Assembly: GCF_002245695.1 (NCBI RefSeq)
Contig: NZ_NOII01000001.1
Coordinates: 124,001 to 188,000 of the forward strand
Direction: 5' to 3'
DNA length: 64,000 nucleotides
DNA from: Fictibacillus aquaticus
GTDB lineage: Bacteria > Bacillota > Bacilli > Bacillales > Fictibacillaceae
This document shows, in pieces, positions 1 to 6,913 of this stretch. The translations under genes were made by a program, and so were the position numbers. How positions within the stretch are numbered: position 1 is the stretch's first letter; each line of letters opens with the position of its first letter. The notes below the pieces were generated by a model. It had not been told where the DNA came from and searched no databases. It was given only the letters and a program-made list of their open reading frames with translations.

Positions 1-261
1 TGGACCATCAGTACTCGACAGGACCGCAGCCCGAATGCCGGCATTGTCCCGATTGAAGGGGGATACCGGTATCTAACAGAGAGGGAATGCTGGCGCCTCA
101 TGGGATTCGATGATGAGGATTTCAAGGAAGTGCTCAAAGCATATCCAGGAGCGCCGAACAAGCGCAATGCCACATTATACCGACTGGCCGGCAACAGCAT
201 CGTAGTGAACGTCCTGGAAGCGATATTCGAAGTGCTGTTGACGGAAGCGGTCACAACTTAA
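1..261 (+). CDS. C5 cytosine DNA methyltransferase, C-terminal part
   Basis: Open from the first base, so the N-terminus lies outside the window. The 86 visible residues contain the family's motif IX region (YLTERECWRLMGF) and motif X (YRLAGNSIVVNVLEAIF), which packs beside the S-adenosylmethionine site. The catalytic PCQ and ENV motifs are not visible. It is probably a phage-borne enzyme methylating cytosine at the 5 position, protecting phage DNA from host restriction; the recognition sequence cannot be read from this part. The family call is firm. Confidence 0.9.
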   Translation, partial: WTISTRQDRSPNAGIVPIEGGYRYLTERECWRLMGFDDEDFKEVLKAYPGAPNKRNATLYRLAGNSIVVNVLEAIFEVLLTEAVTT

Positions 262-276
262 TCTGGGAGGGTAACA

Positions 277-501
277 ATGAACATTCCAGTCGGACTTGTA
301 GACGAAAATGGAAAAATACATTACATGGTGATGCGAGACAAATTCCTTTCTGACCTGAGTGTAATGCTCAGGCAGGAAGGAATCACACCAGTTCATACTT
401 CCGATGATAAAGGCAATTTGAAAACGTATCAGGCACAAGCGGTCATATTGATGTCAAAGGGCTGTAAAGGACACATGATGTTTATTCCGGACAAAGACTG
501 A
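277..501 (+). CDS. Small phage protein of unknown function (74 aa)
   Basis: Starts at ATG behind a good site (GGGAGGG). It is mostly polar, with no signal peptide or membrane segment and no family I recognise. The same leader words (ATCTGGGAGGG) precede the next gene, which suggests duplicated intergenic sequence in this early operon. It lies between the methyltransferase and an IDEAL-domain protein and is probably co-transcribed with them. Confidence 0.7.
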   Translation: MNIPVGLVDENGKIHYMVMRDKFLSDLSVMLRQEGITPVHTSDDKGNLKTYQAQAVILMSKGCKGHMMFIPDKD

Positions 502-517
502 TCTGGGAGGGATAAGG

Positions 518-862
518 ATGTACAAGTGTGAAAAGTGCGGAGACAAAGGGATATTCAAAGGAAAATTATTCTCGGTGTACTGTAGCTGTCCAGCAGGCAA
601 AAATAAACGAATTGAAATCGGCTGGCTGAAAACAGCTCCACAAAGCAATTATGATCTGCATAACATCGTAGAAGTTACCGTACAGATCAACGGCAAAGAA
701 GTGAAGAAACAGATTGAAACGAAATCGCATGAAGATAGCTGGATAAATCCAGTCAACTGGAGATACCACAAAGCGAACAGGGACGTACTCATTGACTTGG
801 CGCTTATGACGGGTGACAGGAAATGGTTTGATGAACTAACAACAAACGGAGGTAATGAATAA
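518..862 (+). CDS. Zinc-ribbon protein with C-terminal IDEAL-like segment (114 aa)
   Basis: The N-terminus has C-x2-C (CEKCGDKG) and then a CSCPAG knuckle, a likely single zinc site. The last 30 residues (VLIDLALMTGDRKWFDEL) resemble the IDEAL domain found in short Firmicute and phage proteins. The role is unknown; IDEAL segments are thought to mediate protein contacts. The stop overlaps the next ATG (TAATG), so translation is likely coupled. Confidence 0.7.
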   Translation: MYKCEKCGDKGIFKGKLFSVYCSCPAGKNKRIEIGWLKTAPQSNYDLHNIVEVTVQINGKEVKKQIETKSHEDSWINPVNWRYHKANRDVLIDLALMTGDRKWFDELTTNGGNE

Positions 863-1119
863 TGGGTGAAATATATGAAACTTATTTAGTTACAACTAGC
901 GACAGTGAAGTTTATGAATATGGATCACTTGAAGCTGCGGAAAAAGCTTTTCAAGAAATGAAAAGTGACTACGACGATTTTACTGGCGATGAAAGGCTGA
1001 CCTTGTCAAAAGTGATTAAGGTTGCATATGTCGTTGAAGATAAAGAACGGATGAAAAAAGAAAACCCGAAAGACAGTGGATATGATGGGTGGGTTAAATG
1101 GGAGGAACAACAATGCTAA
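862..1119 (+). CDS. Small acidic phage protein of unknown function (85 aa)
   Basis: Begins one base inside the preceding stop and runs 7 bases into the SSB gene, so it is embedded in the early operon. Rich in Glu, Asp, Tyr and Lys, with alternating strand and helix character; no cysteines, membrane segment or known motif. No function can be assigned from sequence. Confidence 0.65.
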   Translation: MGEIYETYLVTTSDSEVYEYGSLEAAEKAFQEMKSDYDDFTGDERLTLSKVIKVAYVVEDKERMKKENPKDSGYDGWVKWEEQQC

Positions 1120-1562
1120 ATAGAGTCGTATTGGTAGGAAGATTAACGGCTGATCCGCAACTCAAATACACGCCAAATGGAGTGGCTGTAGCAAACTTCA
1201 CACTTGCGGTCAACCGCCCATTCTCCAATCAGCAGGGTGAAAAGGAAGCTGATTTTATCAACTGTGTGGTGTGGCGAAAACCGGCTGAGTCAGCCTCGCA
1301 ATATCTTAAAAAAGGTTCACTTGCTGGAGTGGACGGAAGAATGCAGACACGCAGCTACGACAACAATCAAGGCCAGAGAGTCTACGTGACAGAAGTAATG
1401 GCAGAGAGCGTGCAGTTTTTGGAGCCGAGGAATCAGCAATCCGACAATAGCCGTTCAGACAGCGCGAATCAAAGGAACCAGCAACAGCAGCAAAGGCAAA
1501 ATGAACCGGATCCATTCGCTGGCGGATCGATAAGTATTTCTGACGAAGATTTACCTTTTTAG
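1113..1562 (+). CDS. ssb: Single-stranded DNA-binding protein
   Basis: A 149-residue bacterial-type SSB that coats single-stranded DNA during phage replication and recombination. The OB fold covers about residues 1-105 ([17 protein letters not shown], then VVWRKPAE). A Gln/Asn-rich linker follows, then the acidic tip SDEDLPF, which recruits replication and repair partners. I chose the ATG at 1113 because GGAGGA lies six bases upstream; an in-frame ATG at 1098 lacks a site. It is the phage paralogue: the host ssb lies elsewhere in Bacilli. Confidence 0.95.
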   Translation: MLNRVVLVGRLTADPQLKYTPNGVAVANFTLAVNRPFSNQQGEKEADFINCVVWRKPAESASQYLKKGSLAGVDGRMQTRSYDNNQGQRVYVTEVMAESVQFLEPRNQQSDNSRSDSANQRNQQQQQRQNEPDPFAGGSISISDEDLPF

Positions 1563-1565
1563 AAA

Positions 1566-2024
1566 ATGTTACCAAAAAACGAACAGTTCATATGTGACGA
1601 TTGCAATCTCATTTTTCAAGTGTTTGGCATCGGCATCGTGAAACGAAAAAGCGTGTACTGCCCGAAATGCGGAGAGCGCTGGGAAACGAGAGTATACGAA
1701 TCCACCGGAAAAGGTACACGAGGCCGGCAAGGGTGGAAAGACTTTAAGCCGGATGAAATCGTGGTATTAAAACGCTGCCTGTCAGGGGAACTTGCTCCGC
1801 ATCAGGCAGCACTCCTATTAGGACGAAATGCTAATTCGATACGGATCAAGCTTCACCGCATGAGAAACGGCACACCTGCACCATCGGAAAATACATGGAA
1901 GGACAGCGAGGTTGCCGTACTCCAGAAAGCGATTAGAGAGGAAACGCACCTGCGAGAAGTAGCAGCGCAATTAAACCGCACTTACGATTCTGTAAGGCAG
2001 AAAGCTAGGAGGATGAAAGGGTGA
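1566..2024 (+). CDS. Zinc-ribbon protein with two helix-turn-helix (Myb/SANT-like) repeats
   Basis: 152 residues. An N-terminal zinc ribbon is formed by C-x2-C (CDDC) and C-x2-C (CPKC). Two similar helical repeats follow, each ending in a run of the type NSIRIKLHRMR and DSVRQKARRMK, with a WKD/F start, as in Myb/SANT-like phage DNA-binding proteins. It probably binds DNA and may regulate early genes. It starts 3 bases after ssb and overlaps the next gene by 4. Confidence 0.7.
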   Translation: MLPKNEQFICDDCNLIFQVFGIGIVKRKSVYCPKCGERWETRVYESTGKGTRGRQGWKDFKPDEIVVLKRCLSGELAPHQAALLLGRNANSIRIKLHRMRNGTPAPSENTWKDSEVAVLQKAIREETHLREVAAQLNRTYDSVRQKARRMKG

Positions 2025-2353
2025 ATGATGAAGAAAAAGGATTATTAATTGCTGACATAAAAGCACAAGTCATCAAAGAACTAACAGGTAAAGACTTCAG
2101 AGTAGCTCAAGACAACACGAAAGCCCTGAATGTAGTTTATCAAAAATACAGAAAGGCTTTATATGACAAATATGGTGTCGGTACTTGGGCTGTGGCGTGG
2201 GATTGTGTAAGAAAACTGGCTGTTTTTAAACTTGGTAAACGTTATGTAAGAGATTTGTTGCCAAGTGAAGAGGATCGTGCAGCTGAATTTGCAGAAGCGT
2301 TATTAAATCAATTGCTGGAGGATGAAAACATTGAATCTGAAACCGCTATTTGA
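2021..2353 (+). CDS. Phage protein of unknown function (110 aa)
   Basis: GTG start in a GTGA overlap with the upstream stop. Predicted all-alpha, with a conserved-looking centre (YDKYGVGTWAVAWDCVRKL) and an acidic C-terminus. I do not recognise the family. More AT-rich than its upstream neighbours, like the dUTPase that follows. Confidence 0.65.
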   Translation: MNDEEKGLLIADIKAQVIKELTGKDFRVAQDNTKALNVVYQKYRKALYDKYGVGTWAVAWDCVRKLAVFKLGKRYVRDLLPSEEDRAAEFAEALLNQLLEDENIESETAI

Positions 2354-2852
2354 AAAACAGCAGGAATTAAGGGACCGCATTAATTACCAGGGGGCGGACA
2401 GGTTTGAAAAGCTTGTCCTGGCTCTTTTAGTCGAGATTGGCGAGTGTGCGAACGAGTGGCGCGGGTTTAAATTTTGGAGTACGGATCAGGAGCCGAGGAC
2501 ATTCGCAAAGACTACAAATGATCCTAATGGTGGTTTTACAATTAAGAACCCACTCCTAGAGGAATATGTGGACGGATTGCATTTTGTTTTAGAGTTGGGA
2601 CTAGAGCATGAATTTGATCCGGATGGGTTGGCGATAGAAGAACTTAAATTCAGTTCTATCACAAGACAATTCACAGCGTTATTCCAAGTTGATTGGGATG
2701 TGTATGAAGAAGGGCAAGGTGGTTATTATCACGAAGGATTAGAACTTTATATCGGTTTGGGCGAAATGCTCGGTTTCACCTGGAAACAAGTAGAGGCAGC
2801 ATACATGGAAAAGAACGCGGTCAATCACAAGCGCCAGGAGGATGGATACTGA
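2331..2852 (+). CDS. Dimeric dUTP diphosphatase (MazG-like all-alpha)
   Basis: Hydrolyses dUTP to dUMP and pyrophosphate, keeping uracil out of phage DNA. The order of motifs fits the dimeric dUTPase_2 family: L-x2-LFEKQQ at the start, then LALLVEIGECANEWRGFK with the metal-binding E-x2-E type helix, and EEYVDGLHFVLELG with the second E-x2-D helix. 173 residues, normal for phage members. GGAGG lies directly against an ATG at 2322, so I prefer the TTG at 2331 (MNLKPLFEKQ). Confidence 0.85.
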   Translation: MNLKPLFEKQQELRDRINYQGADRFEKLVLALLVEIGECANEWRGFKFWSTDQEPRTFAKTTNDPNGGFTIKNPLLEEYVDGLHFVLELGLEHEFDPDGLAIEELKFSSITRQFTALFQVDWDVYEEGQGGYYHEGLELYIGLGEMLGFTWKQVEAAYMEKNAVNHKRQEDGY

Positions 2853-3022
2853 TGAATAAACAAGACGAAATCCTCACGCTGATCCGCAAGCAAGAAGCTG
2901 AAATCGAGCAGCTGCTGGAAACAAAAAGCAAAGAAGAACCTGGCAGCACATTGTACATCGTGGCAGAGCGTGTGGCACTGGCTCATCAGGTATTTATCGA
3001 AGAATTGAGGACGATTTTATGA
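2852..3022 (+). CDS. Small phage protein (56 aa)
   Basis: ATG overlaps the dUTPase stop (TGATG) behind GGAGGATGG. Helical and charged (IRKQEAEIEQLLETKSKEE), probably a short coiled coil. No recognised family. It ends in an ATGA overlap with the next small gene, so it is part of a tightly coupled string. Confidence 0.55.
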   Translation: MNKQDEILTLIRKQEAEIEQLLETKSKEEPGSTLYIVAERVALAHQVFIEELRTIL

Positions 3023-3147
3023 CTTTGGATGAAAGAAAGAACATGATCTCCATCCTCCATTTCCGCACAGGGCAGCCAGAACACGTATTTGAAAAGATGA
3101 GCGATGAGGCACTGGAAAGAGAATATCAGATTAGGTGCGAGCGATGA
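3019..3147 (+). CDS. Very small phage protein (42 aa)
   Basis: Reads MTLDERKNMISILHF and onwards to a stop that overlaps the rusA start by four bases (ATGA at both ends). The coupling and the charged helical content suggest a real gene, but there is no function clue. Such short helical proteins are common next to phage resolvases. Confidence 0.5.
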   Translation: MTLDERKNMISILHFRTGQPEHVFEKMSDEALEREYQIRCER

Positions 3148-3578
3148 TTGAATTCACCGTACTGGGTGAGCCTGTAAGCCAAGGGAGAGCGAGAGCCTCT
3201 TCCTTTGGCGGCAAGGTGAGAATGTATGACCCGCAGAAATCGAAGGACTACAAACACTATCTCCGATTAGCCGCAAGTGAGCATGCGCCAAAATCTCTCT
3301 TAGAGGGCGCTTTGCAACTAGAGGTAAGAATATACCGCCCGATTCCGAAAAGCTTCAGCAAGAAGAATCAGAAGCTCGCTGAAGAAGGTGTAATAAGACC
3401 AGTGAGTAAGCCGGATGCTGACAATTACTTGAAGATTGTTTCCGATGGTTTAAATAAAGTGTTGTGGAAAGATGATTCGCAGATCGTGAGTGTACAAGTT
3501 TCCAAGTTTTATAGTGAACGGCCAAGAATCGAAGTGAAGGTGGAGGAGCTTAATGACAAGAACATTGGTGATAAGTGA
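3144..3578 (+). CDS. rusA: RusA-family Holliday junction resolvase
   Basis: Cleaves four-way DNA junctions formed by phage recombination and replication. 144 residues with the RusA order: GEPVSQGRAR near the N-terminus, the acidic motif KPDADNYLKIVSDGLN, and WKDDSQI carrying the last catalytic Asp. The ATG at 3144 overlaps the upstream stop; an upstream in-frame GTG has no better site. It ends 26 bases inside the phosphatase gene. Confidence 0.9.
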   Translation: MIEFTVLGEPVSQGRARASSFGGKVRMYDPQKSKDYKHYLRLAASEHAPKSLLEGALQLEVRIYRPIPKSFSKKNQKLAEEGVIRPVSKPDADNYLKIVSDGLNKVLWKDDSQIVSVQVSKFYSERPRIEVKVEELNDKNIGDK

Positions 3579-4293
3579 TATTCACGGCTGCTATGAAGAA
3601 CTAGAACTTTTGTTAGAAACGGCTAATTACGATTCAAAAAATGATCAGCTTATTTTCCTTGGTGATTATGTAGATCGGGGGCAAAGTAATCGAGAAGTCG
3701 TAGATCTAGTAAAGCGTCATGTTTACAACAACGGGGCGGTAGCTCTGAGAGGAAATCATGATCAAATGTTTTTAGATTGGCTGGACAACCCTGTAATGCA
3801 TTCGTTCTTGTACAAGATAAACGGTGGAGGGTCAACGGTAGCCAGTTATTTAGGAATCAGTGAGGAACAAGTTGATTTTCTTACTTGGTCGCCAAGTCGC
3901 GTGTTGGATTATGCGCAAGAAATTATTGAGAATTATGATGAAGAAATCAGATTTTTAAAAGCTCTGCCGTATTATCATGAAGACGATAATCACATTTACG
4001 TCCATGCGGGAATTAATCCTTTGATGGATGACTGGAAAAAAACAAGTGAGCAAGAGTTCATTTGGATTAGAGAACCATTTTTATATAACTCACATAATCA
4101 CGATAAAACAGTTATTCATGGTCATACACCTTGTATTAACTTGCATCAAAAGCCTGGCATTTACTTTGGGGACAAAAAGATTGGCATAGACGGTGCGTGC
4201 GCATACGGGTATCAGCTGAACTGCTTGGTTATTGACGAAATTGGTTATGATTCGGTTTCGGTAAAGAAGCTGGACCGAATTAAGGCGAAATAA
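3553..4293 (+). CDS. Calcineurin-like Ser/Thr protein phosphatase
   Basis: 246 residues of the PPP metallophosphatase family, closest in layout to lambda phosphatase and Bacillus PrpE. The two-metal motifs are in order: SDIHGCY (D-x-H), GDYVDRG, GNHD and a late HGHTP. It would remove phosphate from phosphoproteins or hydrolyse nucleotides such as Ap4A; the substrate is not readable. Strong site (GGAGGAG) inside the rusA end. More AT-rich than the flanking genes, suggesting separate acquisition. Confidence 0.85.
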   Translation: MTRTLVISDIHGCYEELELLLETANYDSKNDQLIFLGDYVDRGQSNREVVDLVKRHVYNNGAVALRGNHDQMFLDWLDNPVMHSFLYKINGGGSTVASYLGISEEQVDFLTWSPSRVLDYAQEIIENYDEEIRFLKALPYYHEDDNHIYVHAGINPLMDDWKKTSEQEFIWIREPFLYNSHNHDKTVIHGHTPCINLHQKPGIYFGDKKIGIDGACAYGYQLNCLVIDEIGYDSVSVKKLDRIKAK

Positions 4294-4682
4294 TGTCCGC
4301 TAAATGGTTAGACAACCACATTGCTGAAATCAAGAAATGCCAAGCGCAGCTGAATGAGGTAGCAGAGGAAAATCATGTACACCGTATATCCGTACTATCC
4401 CGCATGCTCATTTTCATCGGCAAGGTGTCTGCTGAACTGTCAGAGGAATACAAGAAGATATATGCCAGACGGAAACAGGTGCATGCAGAAGCGTACATTG
4501 CCGCAACGAAGAATAAGGCAGCTGAGGCTGAACTGGCTGTCGTTCAGTTGAGACTGGATGAAGCAGAAGCATACGGCAGCATGAAACGATGGAACAATGC
4601 CTTTGAAAGTACGAAGGAAGAGATCAACGCACTCAAGTATAAAGTGAAAGTAAATATTGAGGACGGATCGAATAGGGGGTAA
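4293..4682 (+). CDS. Coiled-coil phage protein (129 aa)
   Basis: Start overlaps the phosphatase stop by one base (TAATG). Almost entirely charged helix with heptad-like Leu and Ala spacing and many Ala-Glu-Lys runs (KNKAAEAELAVVQLRL), so a long coiled coil is likely. Soluble and of unknown function. Confidence 0.65.
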   Translation: MSAKWLDNHIAEIKKCQAQLNEVAEENHVHRISVLSRMLIFIGKVSAELSEEYKKIYARRKQVHAEAYIAATKNKAAEAELAVVQLRLDEAEAYGSMKRWNNAFESTKEEINALKYKVKVNIEDGSNRG

Positions 4683-4684
4683 TC

Positions 4685-4852
4685 ATGGGCATAACCTATG
4701 AAACGAAAATACAATGTGATTTCTGCGGAAAGAAGGATGAAGAAGTAAAGGCCGTTGTTGTCGGTATTAATAAGTCGTGTATATGTGATCAGTGTGTGGA
4801 AGTCGCGGCAAAATTTCTTTCTGAGGATGATAAGGAGAAAGGCGGTAGCTGA
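4685..4852 (+). CDS. Stand-alone ClpX-type zinc-finger protein (55 aa)
   Basis: A small protein whose C-x2-C (CDFCGKKDEEVK) and C-x2-C (CICDQCVEVA), 19 residues apart, match the N-terminal zinc-binding domain of ClpX almost motif for motif. There is no AAA+ module. In ClpX this domain dimerises and binds adaptors and some substrates. A free copy could imitate or block that surface, but this is inference; it could equally be a generic zinc finger. The start follows GGGGG; the stop overlaps the next ATG. Confidence 0.7.
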   Translation: MGITYETKIQCDFCGKKDEEVKAVVVGINKSCICDQCVEVAAKFLSEDDKEKGGS

Positions 4853-5283
4853 TGGGGCAAATGGAACTGATAGACCGCACATTAAGCAAACGTGCAAAAC
4901 GTGAAGTAATGCGCCTCATGCGCTCATACGGCACACTGGAAGCCATCATAAAGAGCATGAGCGTGGATTTACCGGAACAATCTATGACTGTAAACTACAA
5001 CCCGTCAGAAGCGCAGAGAAGTAATCAATTCAACAGCGGAGTGGAAAACATCGTGGTCATGAGAGATTCCCTGTTGCAGAAGAAGATACAAAAAGAAAAG
5101 CTCGATATCATTTACGAATCTGTACACGATGACCAGCGCAAGATGTGGGATCTGCGGTTCATTCAGGATTACACCGATGAGCAGACGATGATCCAGATGA
5201 ACCTGACAACAAACCGGAAGAAATACTTCAAGGAAAAGTATGAGCTGATGGGCATGATAGCGGATGCGTTTTATCTGTGGTAG
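4852..5283 (+). CDS. ArpU/RinA-type phage late transcription regulator
   Basis: 143 residues. The C-terminal half (QRKMWDLRFIQDYTDEQT, then TTNRKKYFKEKYEL) has the sigma-70 region 4-like helix-turn-helix layout of ArpU and related late activators. Position supports this: it is the last regulatory-size gene before the packaging genes, where such proteins turn on terminase and structural transcription. The exact subfamily is uncertain. Confidence 0.7.
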   Translation: MGQMELIDRTLSKRAKREVMRLMRSYGTLEAIIKSMSVDLPEQSMTVNYNPSEAQRSNQFNSGVENIVVMRDSLLQKKIQKEKLDIIYESVHDDQRKMWDLRFIQDYTDEQTMIQMNLTTNRKKYFKEKYELMGMIADAFYLW

Positions 5284-5309
5284 AAAACAAAAAATGGGAG
5301 GTTTTAATT

Positions 5310-5633
5310 ATGGGAAATAAGAAGGGTATTGAGAGATTAGATGGGTTTCATTTCTTTGAGTTTAAGCATCCTTATTACGCACTAATAAAATCAATCAACC
5401 CAGAATTTGCGGTAAAGTTGTATGAAGAGCAAGTGGCAGCTGGTGAAAATCAAAACGACGTAAGACAAAACATGAAAGAAGTCGATAAGTTTTATGCGCT
5501 CGGAAAATTCTACAATTCGTATTATTGCGAACACCCGGGTCTCGAACAGCATAACGAAACAATGGAAGAATACTTCGAGTACATTCTCAAAGAAGAGTCT
5601 GGTGTCATGTTATTAGACGGATCGTTTTTATAA
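5310..5633 (+). CDS. Phage protein of unknown function (107 aa)
   Basis: ATG at 5310 sits behind GGGAGG. Aromatic-rich (DGFHFFEFKHPYYALI), soluble, and without a recognised domain. AT-rich relative to its upstream neighbour. Confidence 0.6.
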   Translation: MGNKKGIERLDGFHFFEFKHPYYALIKSINPEFAVKLYEEQVAAGENQNDVRQNMKEVDKFYALGKFYNSYYCEHPGLEQHNETMEEYFEYILKEESGVMLLDGSFL

Positions 5634-5646
5634 GGGGGAGCAAGCG

Positions 5647-5799
5647 ATGGTAAAAACTTATCCAAAAATGAACGAAACCATCAAAGACCTGCTGAAAATG
5701 AATGAGGAGAACCAAGTGCACGCTTATGCTGTAGCAAGAATTGAGGAACTGGAAGAAGAGAACAAGCAGCTGCGCATTCAACTTAACTGTTACGAATAA
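5647..5799 (+). CDS. Short coiled-coil protein (50 aa)
   Basis: Good site (GGGGGAG) eight bases before ATG. It reads as one amphipathic helix ending EELEEENKQLRIQLNCYE, a leucine-zipper-like heptad. Last gene of the early operon before the RNA-rich gap. Function unknown; it may dimerise. Confidence 0.6.
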   Translation: MVKTYPKMNETIKDLLKMNEENQVHAYAVARIEELEEENKQLRIQLNCYE

Positions 5800-5800
5800 A

Positions 5801-5829
5801 CGTATACTTTTTGAATACTAATCGTATAC
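5801..5829 (+). promoter_or_regulatory. Paired CGTATAC boxes
   Basis: Two identical CGTATAC words (core GTATAC is a palindrome) are 22 bases apart, two helical turns, immediately after the early operon. Likely a binding site for a dimeric regulator, possibly the nearby ArpU-like protein or a prophage repressor. No clear promoter boxes lie between them. Confidence 0.35.
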
Positions 5830-5888
5830 AAATTACAACAGATTCCCTGATAAGATGATATTAACCACATATCTAGTATGTAGATTAT

Positions 5889-5975
5889 AAAACCACCTTT
5901 TCTCGTAGGATCGGGGCTATCCCGGTCGGTCAGTGTGTGAAAGCGCATTGCCTTAAAGCGAGGGGAAGTGGTTTT
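5889..5975 (+). ncRNA. Structured RNA element A
   Basis: A long outer helix pairs AAAACCAC with GTGGTTTT and continues inward through TTTTCTCG/CGAGGGGAA with G-U pairs. It encloses two hairpins: GATCGGG/CCCGGTC (loop GCTA) and CAGTGTG/CGCATTG (loop TGAAAG). The second is followed by CCTTAAAGC, which recurs in element B. The T-run closing the helix could also act as a terminator. No family recognised. Confidence 0.45.
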
Positions 5976-6085
5976 TCTATTGTGGTACATAGAGGGGAGG
6001 TGTCACCGCGCCTTCTTCTTCTGACTTAAAAGAAGGAAATTGTTTCCTCTTGCCGAATGACATTATCGGGAGGAGGTGACTGAAA

Positions 6086-6328
6086 TTGAAAATAGCTAAG
6101 CTAGATATGAAAATTCTTGGTGAAAAGGCTGTTGCGATGGCATTAGCTGCACATCTTGCAAAACATAAAAAAGTTTCTTCGACAGCAAAAGATTACATAA
6201 TGCCCGGAGAAGATCATCCTGAAGCGATGTTTATGAGAGATTTATTCGCATTGACTACCGAAGAAATTATAGATAAGTGGTTTGACGGTTCAGAAAACGC
6301 TGACGACTTAATCTATAGCAAGAAATAA
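6086..6328 (+). CDS. Small helical phage protein (80 aa), TTG start
   Basis: A near-perfect site AGGAGGTG lies seven bases before TTG; no ATG fits as well. The product is helical (MALAAHLAKHKKVSSTAKDY, then FMRDLFALTTEEIIDKWF), without cysteines or membrane segments. It stands alone between structured RNA elements and ends just before a strong terminator, so it is a monocistronic unit or the end of one. Function unknown. Confidence 0.65.
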   Translation: MKIAKLDMKILGEKAVAMALAAHLAKHKKVSSTAKDYIMPGEDHPEAMFMRDLFALTTEEIIDKWFDGSENADDLIYSKK

Positions 6329-6336
6329 CATTAAGG

Positions 6337-6364
6337 GCATCCATTTTTCAGATGGATGCTTTTT
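6337..6364 (+). terminator. Intrinsic terminator
   Basis: GCATCCAT and ATGGATGC pair perfectly over a 7-base loop and are followed by TTTTT, ending the 80-residue gene's transcript. Confidence 0.85.
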
Positions 6365-6370
6365 AATTTG

Positions 6371-6475
6371 CTCTCTGTAAACTAGATTCCAGTAAGCCTT
6401 TAAGGAATGAGCCGGGTCTCGGACAGTGCAGGGTCGCAACCTGCCTTAAAGCATGGGTCTAGTTTAGAGTGGAGT
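6371..6475 (+). ncRNA. Structured RNA element B
   Basis: Closed by a perfect 9-base-pair helix TAAACTAGA/TCTAGTTTA, extended by CTC/GAG. Inside, CTTTAAGG pairs with CCTTAAAG and GCAGG pairs with CCTGC (loop GTCGCAA). It shares with element A the order CGG-x-CAGTG, hairpin, TGCCTTAAAGC. Two such copies about 500 bases apart imply a conserved RNA fold, not chance pairing. Confidence 0.5.
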
Positions 6476-6478
6476 AAA

Positions 6479-6578
6479 AACGCGGTGGCGGAATAGGTAG
6501 ACGCTAATCATGGATAGTATCACCCAAAAAACGGGTCCACGAAAGAGACATGAAAGGTGCAAATCCTTTCCCGCGTTC
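6479..6578 (+). ncRNA. tRNA-Leu-like RNA without a normal anticodon arm
   Basis: AACGCGG pairs with CCGCGTT as an acceptor helix. The TG-GCG...GACGC segment matches a tRNA-Leu D arm, and AAAGG-TGCAAAT-CCTTT matches a T arm, with one extra C before the 3' acceptor strand. The middle does not form a 5-base-pair anticodon stem: the only hairpin is ACCC-AAAAAAC-GGGT, whose loop lacks U33. There is no encoded CCA. A decayed tRNA, an unusual phage tRNA, or a tRNA mimic. Confidence 0.5.
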
Positions 6579-6660
6579 TTTAAAAAAAGGGAACACAAGC
6601 CATTTAGGGGCGAGTGCAGGCGGATGACGAGATGGGTTAGGCCGCAATCAATTTGGCAGT

Positions 6661-6723
6661 TTATTCACTGCCTATAATCAATAACAGCTTATCCCCCTGT
6701 TGTTGGTTATAGAGAGTGAATAA
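6661..6723 (+). repeat. Nested double inverted repeat
   Basis: TTATTCACT and AGTGAATAA (9 base pairs) enclose TATAATCAATAACA and TGTTGTTGGTTATA, a 14-base-pair helix with three G-U pairs when read on the plus strand. The inner arm starts with a perfect TATAAT, so the site may also be a promoter firing rightward, antisense to the small minus-strand ORF. Confidence 0.5.
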
Positions 6724-6727
6724 ATAA

Positions 6728-6752
6728 CAAAAACCCCTCTTTACAGAAGGGT
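6728..6752 (-). terminator. Intrinsic terminator of the small minus-strand ORF
   Basis: Read leftward, ACCCTTCT pairs with AGAGGGGT with one mismatch over a 4-base loop, followed by TTTTTG. The ORF stop codon lies in the loop. The plus-strand T-run is interrupted (TCTTTG), so leftward use is favoured. Confidence 0.65.
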
Positions 6753-6833
6753 CTTTGTTAACTCGATGTACGCAGTGATCAATTGAATAATCAAAACGTG
6801 CTCAACGAGAGAATCAGATTTTCGCTGATTCAT
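6741..6833 (-). CDS. Candidate type I toxin peptide (30 aa)
   Basis: Reads MNQRKSDSLVEHVLIIQL and ends in YIELTKTLL: a polar N-terminus and one hydrophobic helix. A strong site GGAGGTG lies four bases from ATG, and a terminator follows at once. The site and start codon are paired with an upstream segment, the usual device of type I toxin mRNAs (bsrG, txpA). It matches none of those toxins by sequence, so the family is open. A holin-like or leader peptide is the alternative. Confidence 0.5.
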   Translation of the reverse strand: MNQRKSDSLVEHVLIIQLITAYIELTKTLL

Positions 6834-6881
6834 AGGGCACCTCCCTCTTACGCAATGCGTATGTAAATGGGTGCTCCCTAT
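6832..6881 (-). promoter_or_regulatory. Hairpin hiding the ribosome-binding site and start of the small ORF
   Basis: On the leftward RNA, AUAGGG pairs with CCCUAU and CACC pairs with GGUG across a 2-base bulge. The paired strand contains part of GGAGGUG and the bases just before and within AUG. This would block translation until refolding or processing. Confidence 0.5.
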
Positions 6882-6913
6882 TTTCCCTGCGGGAGTCTTT
6901 TAAAGGTCAATTT

